Source: an uncultured Erythrobacter sp. (GTDB lineage Bacteria; Pseudomonadota; Alphaproteobacteria; Sphingomonadales; Sphingomonadaceae). Taken from it: a stretch of DNA of 64,000 bases. The translations under genes were made by a program, and so were the position numbers. Numbering within the stretch: position 1 is the stretch's first letter; each line of letters starts with the position of its first letter. The stretch lies in NCBI GenBank assembly GCA_947488085.1, contig CANKYI010000001.1, positions 806,001 to 870,000 of the forward strand, read 5' to 3'. Under the pieces are notes generated by a model. That model was given only the letters and a program-made list of their open reading frames with translations. It ran no database searches and was not told the DNA's origin. Below, one piece after another: positions 56,546 to 64,000 of this stretch.

Positions 56546-57076
56546 TCAGCTTTCGCGCAAACGGGGCATCAATTCGACGAAGTTGCAGGGGCGATTGCGG
56601 CTATCAAGCTGCTCGGCAAGGATGCCATCCCACCCATCCTTCACAGCGCCATTCGATCCGGGCAGCGCAAAGATATAGGTGCCGCGCGCGACAATGGCGC
56701 AGGCGCGCGATTGGACGGTGGAGGTGCCAATGGTCTGAAAGCTGAGCCAGCGGAACAGCTCGCCAAAGCCGGGAATGTCGCGGCCATCGGCGATGCGGGA
56801 CAAAGCCTCTGGCGTAACATCGCGTCCGGTCAGGCCGGTGCCTCCGGTGGTAACGATGGCATCGATTTGCGGGTCGTCGATCCATGCGTCGATCTGGTTT
56901 GCGAGCAGGGCGGCGTCGTCTTTGATGATCATGCGGGCCTGCAATGTGTGGCCTGCGCCTTGGACCCGTGCTGCGAGGATGTCGCCGGATGTGTCGTTCG
57001 CTTCGGTACGGGTGTCAGAAACCGTCAGGATGGCGATGTTGATCGGGGTGAATTGCTTCGCTTCGTCAATCGCCAT
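56546..57076 (-). CDS. moaB: Molybdenum cofactor biosynthesis protein B (MoaB)
   Basis: The 176-residue protein belongs to the MoaB/Mog family and adenylates molybdopterin in molybdenum cofactor synthesis. It has NIAILTVSDTRTEANDTSG, the TTGGTGLTGRDVTPEAL motif and the LPGSNGAVKDGWD ending. ATG 57076 gives the usual start; the frame upstream to 57199 overlaps the transglycosylase gene region. It lies 16 bases after the Slt gene and may be co-transcribed with it. Confidence 0.9.
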   Translation of the reverse strand: MAIDEAKQFTPINIAILTVSDTRTEANDTSGDILAARVQGAGHTLQARMIIKDDAALLANQIDAWIDDPQIDAIVTTGGTGLTGRDVTPEALSRIADGRDIPGFGELFRWLSFQTIGTSTVQSRACAIVARGTYIFALPGSNGAVKDGWDGILAEQLDSRNRPCNFVELMPRLRES

Positions 57077-57092
57077 TCTGTTCGTTCCCTTA

Positions 57093-58865
57093 TCAGCGGT
57101 TGCTTGCTGTGCGGGTCCTAGCGGGAAGCGGGAATTGTGGCCACTGCCCTTGCGCCAGTGCACGACGGGATGGTGAAGGGACGCCAGCGGCGCGCTCATA
57201 CATCCAGTAGTTGCGCATCACGATGGCGACATAGCCGCGCGTTTCCCAATAAGGGATGGACTCGATCCAAAGCAGCGCGTCACCCTGATCGTTGATCTCG
57301 GTGTTCCAGCGGCTAACGGGTGTGAGGCCAGCGTTATAGGCAGCCATGATCTTAGGGAGCAGCCCTTGCGTTGCGCCGCTATCGCGCAGCATTTCAAGGT
57401 GCTGCTGGCCATAGGCGAGGTTGACCTCAGGGTCGTTGAGGTCGGCGTAACTTGCGCCAAGGTTGAGGCGGCGATTGTGGTCACGCGCAGTGCCCGGCAT
57501 GATCTGCATCAGGCCGCGGGCATTGGCGGGGCTGACGGCGCCTGCGCGGAAGTTCGATTCTTGCAATGCATGGGCAAAGGCAAGCGCCGGGTCGACGCGC
57601 CATCCGGTGGCGGGTTGCCAACGGGCGACGGGAAAGCGCAAGGCGCTGTCGCTGCGCATGCCATATGGCGCGTTATGGGCCATAAAGAGCTGGGTCGATG
57701 GCAAGCCAAGCTCACGGGCGAGGCGGGCGATGACGGGGTAGTCCTGAGAACGGCCAATGCGAGCCTCGTGACGTAGCACCTCATCAGCAAGAGCCGGGCG
57801 GTTAATCTCAACCAAAGCGGTAGCGATCAGAACGTTGGAGCGATCGCTGACAGAGCTCCAATCGCTGCTGGTGAATGGCTGTGCGGGCGCGGCAGATGGA
57901 AGTTCCACACCCAGCTGATCAATCGCGAGCATGCCATACAGCGTCTCGTCATATTGAGAGGCGGCGGAGAGATGTTGCTGCGCCTGACCCGGCTCCCGGC
58001 AGCGAACAAGCGAACGATGCGCCCAGTAATGCGCGGCCGATGTCAGTTCAACATTGGTGGATTGGTCAGCGGCGCGGGCAAAGGCCTCACCGGCGAGCGA
58101 GCAATAGCCAAGGCGCCACGCCGCAAGCCCTGCGACCCATTCACCTTCGGCCACCCAAGCGCCCGACCCTTGGGAAACGGTCTCGGCAAGAGCGAGCGCG
58201 TTCTGGTCGTCATTCTCAATGTAGAAGCTCCATGCGACCTTCTGACGCCATTCGGCACGGGCAGCTGAGCTGAGTTGAGGTTCGACCTCTTGCAGGATGG
58301 TGTAGGCGCCATACGGATCGTCGTTGCGGATGCGGTCGAGGATACTGGAGCGCGCGCTGGATGGCATCGTACCATCGCTGACCGAACGAGGCCGGATGCG
58401 TTTGGAGGAGGATGGCTGGCGTGAGAAACGCTGTGCGGTCGGGAATGCGGGCAGATTGCTGAGGCCACGGCGTTCGCCCAAGCGGCCAAGCTGCTCTGAC
58501 TGAGGAAGGTGGACACCGGCGGAGAACCACTGTGCAATCTGATCGGCACTGACGCGCGGGCTGTTCGCGTGTGTGTAGTACTCGGCAAGGGCGACCTGAT
58601 GCAGAATGCTGCCGTCGCGCTGATTGAGCATCGCGGTGACGCGGTCCCATTGCTGGCGGTCAATGGCGGCGAAGAGGTTGTGGTAGTGGTCGCGCTCATC
58701 ATTTGAGAGGACGCCGGGGATCGCATCGCTAATGCTGGCACCGCGATCATAATGCGCGGCCATGCTGCCCGAAACATCACTCGACTGTGCCATTGCAACA
58801 GGAGCTGTGCCCAAGAGAGAGATCAAACCAAGTCCGGCAAGGATCGGACGAACGCAATTCTTCAT
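57093..58865 (-). CDS. slt: Soluble lytic murein transglycosylase
   Basis: The 590-residue protein has a signal peptide and a long alpha-helical superhelical (U-shaped) domain as in Slt70, followed by the SLT lysozyme-like domain in the last 150 residues: ALQESNFRAGAVSPANARGLMQIMPGTA, with the catalytic Glu near residue 440, and AYNAGLTPVSRW. It cleaves peptidoglycan with formation of 1,6-anhydro muropeptides. ATG 58865, MKNCVRPILAG, gives a normal signal sequence; the frame to 58901 is longer but unneeded. It starts two bases after the UDG-type gene's stop. Confidence 0.92.
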   Translation of the reverse strand: MKNCVRPILAGLGLISLLGTAPVAMAQSSDVSGSMAAHYDRGASISDAIPGVLSNDERDHYHNLFAAIDRQQWDRVTAMLNQRDGSILHQVALAEYYTHANSPRVSADQIAQWFSAGVHLPQSEQLGRLGERRGLSNLPAFPTAQRFSRQPSSSKRIRPRSVSDGTMPSSARSSILDRIRNDDPYGAYTILQEVEPQLSSAARAEWRQKVAWSFYIENDDQNALALAETVSQGSGAWVAEGEWVAGLAAWRLGYCSLAGEAFARAADQSTNVELTSAAHYWAHRSLVRCREPGQAQQHLSAASQYDETLYGMLAIDQLGVELPSAAPAQPFTSSDWSSVSDRSNVLIATALVEINRPALADEVLRHEARIGRSQDYPVIARLARELGLPSTQLFMAHNAPYGMRSDSALRFPVARWQPATGWRVDPALAFAHALQESNFRAGAVSPANARGLMQIMPGTARDHNRRLNLGASYADLNDPEVNLAYGQQHLEMLRDSGATQGLLPKIMAAYNAGLTPVSRWNTEINDQGDALLWIESIPYWETRGYVAIVMRNYWMYERAAGVPSPSRRALAQGQWPQFPLPARTRTASNR

Positions 58866-58867
58866 AG

Positions 58868-59641
58868 TTACTCGGCCGACCATTCGATCCATCTCCGCCA
58901 AAAACGGGCTTTAAGGCGTGGCATAGCCATCAGGCTGTCCAATCCCTCACTCATTAAGAGAGGCACGTTTCGCGGGTCTTGGTTGATTTCACGTAAAGAT
59001 TTGTCAGAGTTCGATACATCTTTGCCAATCAGCGGCAAGATGGAGCTGCCAAACACCACCAGCTTTTGCGGCGACACGAGCTTGAGATGATGCAGAGTGA
59101 CAGCATCCAGCCCGCCACTCGCCAAGGATTGCGTATCAGCCATGGGAGTGTGCCGGGGCAGGGCAGAGGCAAAATAGGTCGCATCCTCGGCAATCCCCAT
59201 CGCTCGGAGCATTTGAGAGAGCAGCCTGCCTTGCACGCCGCCGAGCAATTGGTCGGTGTCGGATTGTTCAGGGTCGATTGTAAGGACCATGAGTTCAGGC
59301 GATGCCAGACCTCTCGGGGCCACCCGGCCACGCGGGCCAATCGTATCAAGGCCCGGCGTCTCCAGCCACCAGGTCCGGAATTCTTCGAGAGTGGCAGGCG
59401 GCGAATCGCCCAGCAAATCAGCGCGCTTGACCACTTTTTCCGATTTCACTTCGGGAGTGCGCGGCGCATTCGTCTTTGCAGAACCATCGCGCTTTGCTGG
59501 GTTCGTACCGGCATCCGCCACTGCAACATCTTGCAGCCAATCCGTAGCGTCATCAGTGTAATCGTGGTCAACACCCGCCAACTGCCACCAGTGCAGCATC
59601 GCGCCCAATTCGGCGGAAAGGGAGGGGTTCGGAGCGTTCAT
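58868..59641 (-). CDS. Diverged uracil-DNA glycosylase-fold protein, no Fe-S cysteines
   Basis: The 257-residue protein carries the UDG-superfamily fold pattern: VVFGSSILPLIG and the LSQMLRAMGIAEDATYFASALP strand-helix parts (family 4 has GEAPGxxED and a final HPS). Here the catalytic motif is LTIDPEQSDTD and the final motif is SLMAMPRLKARFW, so the usual Asn/Asp and His are missing, and the protein has no cysteine at all, so the [4Fe-4S] cluster of family 4/5 cannot form. The first 90 residues are a charged, low-complexity region. It may be a non-catalytic or changed-specificity relative. It is divergent from ETF-QO. Confidence 0.78.
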   Translation of the reverse strand: MNAPNPSLSAELGAMLHWWQLAGVDHDYTDDATDWLQDVAVADAGTNPAKRDGSAKTNAPRTPEVKSEKVVKRADLLGDSPPATLEEFRTWWLETPGLDTIGPRGRVAPRGLASPELMVLTIDPEQSDTDQLLGGVQGRLLSQMLRAMGIAEDATYFASALPRHTPMADTQSLASGGLDAVTLHHLKLVSPQKLVVFGSSILPLIGKDVSNSDKSLREINQDPRNVPLLMSEGLDSLMAMPRLKARFWRRWIEWSAE

Positions 59642-59745
59642 GCTATTGATAGCAGGCCTTGACTGTCCGGAGCCCAGTTAGCAAGTGCACATAGACACAA
59701 ATTTGCGAAGAAATTCGCCGCAAACTCAGGGATGAAAAAGAGCGC

Positions 59746-61392
59746 ATGAGCGAACGGGAATCAATGCCATGTGATGTTGTGATTGTTGGCGGCGGCCCAG
59801 CGGGCCTGTCTGCAGCGATCCGGCTCAAACAAATCAACGAAGAGCTTGAGGTTGTTGTCCTTGAAAAAGGGTCCGAGATCGGCGCGCATATCCTCTCTGG
59901 TGCGGTGGTCGATCCCAAAGCTTTGAATGAATTGATCCCCGATTGGCGCGACAAAGGTTGCCCGATGGGTGAGACGCCTGTGACGGATAACTGGCACTGG
60001 GTCTTGTCAAAGAATGGCAAGATGTCGATCCCCCATCTTTTCATGCCGCCTTTGATGAGTAACCATGGCTGCTACACTGGCTCGCTTGGCAATATGTGCC
60101 GCTGGCTGGGTGAACAGGCCGAAGAGCTTGGCGTGATGGTGTTTCCCGGCTTCCCTGCTGCTGAGGTCATGCTGGATGATGATGGCAATGTTTCCGGTGT
60201 CATCACACAAGATATGGGCATCGCGGAGGATGGTTCGCAAAAGCCGGACTTCCAACCGGGCATGGAAATCCACGCGAAATACACTCTGTTCGCAGAGGGC
60301 GCGCGCGGTAGCCTGACCAAATTGATGAAATCCATGTTTGATCTGGAGGCCAATTGTGAGCCGCAGGTCTATGGTCTGGGCATCAAGGAATTGTGGGACA
60401 TCGATCCCAAGAAGCACGTGCCGGGCCGTGTCATTCATACTCAAGGATGGCCGCTGAGCGAAAGCGGAACATGGGGCGGTGGCTTCTTCTATCATCAGGC
60501 GAACGGCCAAGTCGCACTCGGCTTTGTCACCGCGCTCGATTACGCCAATCCGTGGGTATCGCCGTACCAAGAGTTCCAACGCTGGAAACAGCACCCCAAA
60601 ATCCGCGAGTATCTCGAAGGGGGTAAGCGCGTCTCTTATGGAGCGCGGGTTATCAATGAAGGCGGCTGGCAGTCTGTGCCAAAGCTCGCATTCCCGGGCG
60701 GCGCGTTGATTGGTTGCTCAGCGGGCTTTGTGAATGTGCCCCGGATCAAAGGCAGCCACACTGCGATGAAAAGCGGCATGCTAGCCGCCGAAGGCGTCGC
60801 GGCGGCAATCGCGGCTGGCCATGAGAAAACCGAACTTCCCGATTACGAAGCGTCTGTCCGGTCAAGCTGGATCGCGGATGAGCTGAAAAAGGTGAAGAAC
60901 GCAGAGCCTGCCGTTGCGAAATATGGCGAGGATATTGGCGCGGTCTTAGCGGGCGTCGATATGTGGATGCGCACGCTGAAAATCGGCCTGCCGATCACGA
61001 TGAAGCACCACGCGGACTACACCATGACGGATCGCGCGGACCTTCATACTAAGATCGAATATCCCAAGCCCGATGGTGAGATCAGCTTCGACCGCCTGAC
61101 CAACGTCGCCTACAGCTACACCAACCATGCCGAGGATCAGCCGGTCCACCTGCAATTGGGCGACGCCGAATTGCAGCGTGACAGCGAGCTGAAGATCTTC
61201 GCAGGCCCATCCTCACGCTATTGCCCGGCGGGCGTCTATGAATGGATCGAGGAGGAGGGCAAAGAGCCCAAATTCCAGATCAACTCGCAAAACTGCGTCC
61301 ACTGTAAGACTTGCGATATCAAAGACCCGAACCAGAACATTAACTGGGTCACGCCAGAAGGCGGCGGCGGACCTAATTATCCGAATATGTGA
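59746..61392 (+). CDS. Electron transfer flavoprotein-ubiquinone oxidoreductase
   Basis: The 548-residue inner-membrane-associated enzyme passes electrons from ETF (from fatty acid and amino acid oxidation) to ubiquinone. It has the FAD loop VVIVGGGPAGLSAA near residue 13, the membrane-binding FVNVPRIKGSHTAMKSG, and the C-terminal [4Fe-4S] cluster motif NCVHCKTCDIKDPNQNINW with cysteines near residues 515-521, and ends GGGGPNYPNM as typical. A small membrane protein gene follows directly. Confidence 0.95.
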   Translation: MSERESMPCDVVIVGGGPAGLSAAIRLKQINEELEVVVLEKGSEIGAHILSGAVVDPKALNELIPDWRDKGCPMGETPVTDNWHWVLSKNGKMSIPHLFMPPLMSNHGCYTGSLGNMCRWLGEQAEELGVMVFPGFPAAEVMLDDDGNVSGVITQDMGIAEDGSQKPDFQPGMEIHAKYTLFAEGARGSLTKLMKSMFDLEANCEPQVYGLGIKELWDIDPKKHVPGRVIHTQGWPLSESGTWGGGFFYHQANGQVALGFVTALDYANPWVSPYQEFQRWKQHPKIREYLEGGKRVSYGARVINEGGWQSVPKLAFPGGALIGCSAGFVNVPRIKGSHTAMKSGMLAAEGVAAAIAAGHEKTELPDYEASVRSSWIADELKKVKNAEPAVAKYGEDIGAVLAGVDMWMRTLKIGLPITMKHHADYTMTDRADLHTKIEYPKPDGEISFDRLTNVAYSYTNHAEDQPVHLQLGDAELQRDSELKIFAGPSSRYCPAGVYEWIEEEGKEPKFQINSQNCVHCKTCDIKDPNQNINWVTPEGGGGPNYPNM

Positions 61393-61421
61393 GTACGGAT
61401 AATCCTGGGAATGAACCGATA

Positions 61422-61754
61422 ATGGCTCAGCACCTTCTATGGCTCTTGGGTCATCCAGGCACATGGGTCACCCTTTTTGCGTGGCTGCTGTGCTGTCTTG
61501 GTGCTGTGAAGTTGGGTCGTCTGATCAAAAGGCAATACGGATCGCCAGCGCTCAGCGCCTACATCTTGGTGGTGCTCTCGCTCTTGGGACTCTATGCTTT
61601 TATCTTGAATGAGGCGTATCGTACCTTTGTTGAAGGGGCGGCATTCCCGGAGCATTTGATGTTGCTGCCGTGGATGAGCATGGTGGTAAATGTCCTCGCT
61701 CTTGCCTCTGCTATTTGGATAGCTGCTGATCTATTTGCGCGTAAACGGCGTTAA
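61422..61754 (+). CDS. Small membrane protein, three to four helices
   Basis: I see no family for this 110-residue protein. Hydrophobic segments lie at about residues 12-30, 48-65 and 80-105. ATG 61422 is chosen since GGGAA lies upstream; GTG 61389, overlapping the ETF-QO stop, would add 11 residues. It overlaps the start region of ispE, so it is cotranscribed with it. Confidence 0.65.
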   Translation: MAQHLLWLLGHPGTWVTLFAWLLCCLGAVKLGRLIKRQYGSPALSAYILVVLSLLGLYAFILNEAYRTFVEGAAFPEHLMLLPWMSMVVNVLALASAIWIAADLFARKRR

Positions 61755-61764
61755 ATTGGCAAGA

Positions 61765-62574
61765 ATGCTCACTCAAACCGCCTACGCCAAGATCAACCTC
61801 GCCTTGCACATTCGCGCGCGGCGGGCTGATGGCTACCATGAGCTTGAGACACTGTTCGCCTTTGTTGATGCAGGTGATCAGCTCAGCGCGAAGCCTTCTG
61901 ATGAGGATAGGGTAACAACGGTCGGCGAATTCGCGGGCGGGATCGATAACCCGCTCGATAACCTTGTGGCGCGAGCGCTTTCCGCACTCCCTCATTCACA
62001 AGGGCTCGATATTACGCTTGAGAAAAACCTGCCCGTGGCCGCTGGTCTTGGGGGAGGGTCGGCGGATGCTGGTGCAGTCTTTCGTTTGATAGAGCGTGCG
62101 CATGGCCTGCCCAATGATTGGGCGGAGCGTGCCGCGCGACTGGGTGCAGATGTGCCGTCCTGTGTGCGCAGTGAAATGGCGATTGGACGCGGCATTGGGA
62201 CTGAATTGGAGCCGGTGGACAATGATCTTGAAGGCATGCCAGTGCTGCTGGTCAATCCGCGCGTTCCGCTCTCGACAGGGCCGGTGTTCAAAGCGTGGGA
62301 TGCGGTGGATCGCGGGCCTTTGCCCACGGGCACAGCGCGCACCATTGCGCTTGAAGGGCGCAACGACTTAACCGATCCCGCATTGCAGCTTTGCCCCGAG
62401 ATTGGCGAAGTGCTCGCGCAACTCGATACGACGGATGCTTGGCTGACCCGAATGTCAGGATCAGGCGCAACGTGTTTTGCCCTCTACGAAACCGCAGAGG
62501 CTCGAAACAACGCTCAAAACAATATTGCCGGCAATCATCCGAATTGGTGGATGCTTTCCGGTGCTTTGCGCTAG
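61765..62574 (+). CDS. ispE: 4-diphosphocytidyl-2-C-methyl-D-erythritol kinase
   Basis: The 269-residue GHMP kinase phosphorylates CDP-methylerythritol in the non-mevalonate isoprenoid pathway. It has AYAKINLALHIRARRADGYHE, the ATP loop PVAAGLGGGSADAGA and GADVPSCV, and the final MSGSGATCFALYE. ATG 61765 is used; the frame is open further upstream but overlaps the previous gene. The N-formylglutamate gene follows after nine bases. Confidence 0.93.
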   Translation: MLTQTAYAKINLALHIRARRADGYHELETLFAFVDAGDQLSAKPSDEDRVTTVGEFAGGIDNPLDNLVARALSALPHSQGLDITLEKNLPVAAGLGGGSADAGAVFRLIERAHGLPNDWAERAARLGADVPSCVRSEMAIGRGIGTELEPVDNDLEGMPVLLVNPRVPLSTGPVFKAWDAVDRGPLPTGTARTIALEGRNDLTDPALQLCPEIGEVLAQLDTTDAWLTRMSGSGATCFALYETAEARNNAQNNIAGNHPNWWMLSGALR

Positions 62575-62583
62575 GGTGCAGCG

Positions 62584-63306
62584 ATGATTGACGGACAACC
62601 TTTCAAACAACTTGGCGAACCGTCACGCGGCGGTATCGTCTGCGTGGCCGATCACGCGTCGAACTTTGTGCCAGACGATATCACTTTGGGCATCGCGCCG
62701 AGCCTCTTGGAGCAGCACGTCGCAATCGATATCGGCGTGAATGGCGTCGCCGCAAGGATGGCGCGCGAATACGGCATCCCGGCACATTTGGCACAGATCA
62801 GCCGTCTGGTGGTGGACCTCCACCGCGAAGAGGATCATGCAGCAGTTGTTCCGATGGAGAGCGATGGGCACCTCATTCCCGGTAATATAGGCGCTGATAC
62901 CGAGGACCGGCTTTCGCGGTTCTACAGACCTTATCACGATGCAATGGCCACTTGGCTCGATGCAGCAGCGCCCAAATTGATCCTGTCCTTGCACAGCTTT
63001 ACGCCCAAACTTGCGACAAGTGATGAGGCGCGCCCTTGGGATGTTGCGCTGCTCTACAATCAAGATGACCGCGCGGCGCGCCATGCGATCCGTCTGTTCA
63101 GCGAGCTGCGCCTGAATGTGGGCGAGAATGAGCCATATTCCGGCAAGCAACTCAACGCGACCATGAACCGCCATGCAGAGGCGCAGGGGCGGAATTATTG
63201 CGCGATTGAGATACGGCAGGACCTGATCACCACGCGGGCACAGCAATCACGCTGGGCCGCTATGGTTGCTGATGTCGCTGGAAGGGTTGCGCTGGCGCTC
63301 GACTAG
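62584..63306 (+). CDS. N-formylglutamate amidohydrolase family protein
   Basis: The 240-residue protein has the family pattern VADHASNFVPDDI, IDIGVNGVAARMARE, HREEDHAAVVP and LHSFTPK, with probable zinc ligands Asp/His. The family hydrolyses N-formylglutamate in histidine degradation, but many alphaproteobacterial members lack the hut context seen here; no other hut gene is in view, so the substrate is uncertain. Confidence 0.87.
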   Translation: MIDGQPFKQLGEPSRGGIVCVADHASNFVPDDITLGIAPSLLEQHVAIDIGVNGVAARMAREYGIPAHLAQISRLVVDLHREEDHAAVVPMESDGHLIPGNIGADTEDRLSRFYRPYHDAMATWLDAAAPKLILSLHSFTPKLATSDEARPWDVALLYNQDDRAARHAIRLFSELRLNVGENEPYSGKQLNATMNRHAEAQGRNYCAIEIRQDLITTRAQQSRWAAMVADVAGRVALALD

Positions 63307-63348
63307 AGGCAGTGCCTGTTTCGTAAATACGAAGCATCAGGAAACATT

Positions 63349-64000
63349 ATGGCTTTCGACAAGTCCAAACTGCCCAGCCGCCATGTCTCTGTCGGACCAG
63401 AGCGTGCGCCGCACCGCTCCTATTACTACGCCATGGGCATGGATGAGGAAGAGATCGCGCGTCCATTCGTAGCGGTCGCTAGCGCCGGTAATGACAGTGC
63501 GCCGTGCAACACGACACTCGACCCGCAAGCGAACATTTGCCGCGAGGGCGTGATCGCTGGGGGAGGGACCCCGCGCCGTTTCAACACAATCACCGTCACA
63601 GATGGCATCGCAATGGGTCATCAGGGCATGAAAAGCTCGCTGGTCAGCCGCGAAGTGATCGCAGACAGTGTTGAACTGTCCGTACGTGGTCACTGCTATG
63701 ATGCGCTGGTCGGGTTCGCTGGGTGCGATAAGAGCCTGCCGGGTATGATGATGGCGATGCTGCGGCTGAATGTGCCAAGCATTTTCGTGTACGGCGGATC
63801 AATCCTTCCAGGCACGCATCATGGCAAGGATGTAACCGTCGTCGATGTGTTCGAAGCCGTCGGTCAGCACGCGGCGGGCAATTGCCCTTTGCAAGAGCTG
63901 ATCGCGCTCGAAAAAGTCGCTTGTCCCGGCCACGGTGCGTGCGGTGGTCAGTTTACAGCGAACACCATGGCATGCGTGGGTGAAGCGATTGGATTGTCGC
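63349..64000 (+). CDS. ilvD: Dihydroxy-acid dehydratase, N-terminal part
   Basis: The gene starts at ATG 63349 and runs past the window end, giving 217 codons. The fragment has MAFDKSKLPSRHVSVGPERAP, SAGNDSAPCNTTLDPQ, FNTITVTDGIAMGHQGM, GFAGCDKSLPGMMM and ACPGHGACGGQFTANTM; the three Cys residues of the last motifs hold the iron-sulfur cluster. The enzyme dehydrates dihydroxy-acids in branched-chain amino acid synthesis. The sequence before the start, TTCGTAAATACGAA, is a short palindrome that may be regulatory. The rest of the gene is outside. Confidence 0.93.
   Translation, partial: MAFDKSKLPSRHVSVGPERAPHRSYYYAMGMDEEEIARPFVAVASAGNDSAPCNTTLDPQANICREGVIAGGGTPRRFNTITVTDGIAMGHQGMKSSLVSREVIADSVELSVRGHCYDALVGFAGCDKSLPGMMMAMLRLNVPSIFVYGGSILPGTHHGKDVTVVDVFEAVGQHAAGNCPLQELIALEKVACPGHGACGGQFTANTMACVGEAIGLS

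Overview
The window reads as a contiguous piece of an alphaproteobacterial chromosome, most likely from the order Sphingomonadales (Erythrobacter or Altererythrobacter type). This is inferred from the protein families (MASE1-GGDEF cyclase, ETF-ubiquinone oxidoreductase, DnaE1, BamD, BlaI/BlaR-like pairs, ECF42 sigma factor with a DGPF partner), the moderately high GC of the core genes, frequent ATGA-type overlaps and the use of TTG/GTG starts. No rRNA, tRNA, CRISPR array, insertion sequence or prophage was recognised. It is open at both ends: the lepA 3' end at the left and the ilvD 5' part at the right.

Layout. 1-5000: lepA tail, a MASE1-PAS-GGDEF diguanylate cyclase, and an AT-richer minus-strand pair coding for a CLCA-like zinc metalloprotease and a coiled-coil partner of unknown function. 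5-15 kb: bamD, recN, two small membrane proteins, a small Tat/lipoprotein monooxygenase-fold protein, ligA, a fatty acid hydroxylase-family protein, a CinA C-terminal-type protein, and a DGPF protein with its ECF42 sigma factor. 14.3-17.5 kb: an overlapping minus-strand operon (SDR, subclass B3 metallo-beta-lactamase, prmA, DUF2459). 17.6-23.4 kb: sdhCDA without sdhB, a membrane class III adenylate cyclase, a C13 caspase-fold peptidase and a periplasmic cyclophilin. 23.4-27 kb: a BlaI/BlaR1-like regulator-sensor pair with a clear operator dyad and terminator, then a YpfJ-type zinc peptidase with a small exported protein. 27-37 kb: bdhA-like SDR, M28 lipoprotein peptidase, guaB, an RNA m5C methyltransferase, a TPR protein, rppH, an HSL-type esterase, a YdjM-type protein and a photolyase. 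36.7-45 kb: cfa (with a hairpin over its ribosome binding site), a lipoprotein serine hydrolase, a PilZ protein, an SDR, purF, lolC/lolD, a glutathione peroxidase and a DUF6958 protein. 45-52.8 kb: dnaE translationally coupled to an unusual LuxR-HTH/transmembrane/DUF4019 protein, an OmpA-type porin, an acyl-CoA ligase and a DUF1330 protein. 53-64 kb: two proteins of unknown function flanking a decayed copy of the DUF1330 gene end, a PA0069-type radical SAM protein, moaB, a soluble lytic transglycosylase, a cysteine-free UDG-fold protein, ETF-QO, ispE, an N-formylglutamate amidohydrolase and ilvD.

Most of the window is housekeeping: DNA replication and repair (dnaE, ligA, recN, photolyase, UDG-like), envelope biogenesis (bamD, lolCD, OmpA, Slt, cfa), central metabolism (sdh, ETF-QO, guaB, purF, ispE, ilvD) and c-di-GMP/cAMP signalling. 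The parts most likely to hold undescribed biology are the CLCA-like protease pair (2226-4846), the BlaI/BlaR1-like pair with a sensor domain unlike a beta-lactam sensor (23487-25540), the membrane LuxR-DUF4019 protein coupled to dnaE (48543-49349), the adenylate cyclase/C13 peptidase neighbourhood (20420-22692) and the hairpin covering the cfa ribosome binding site (36713-36730).
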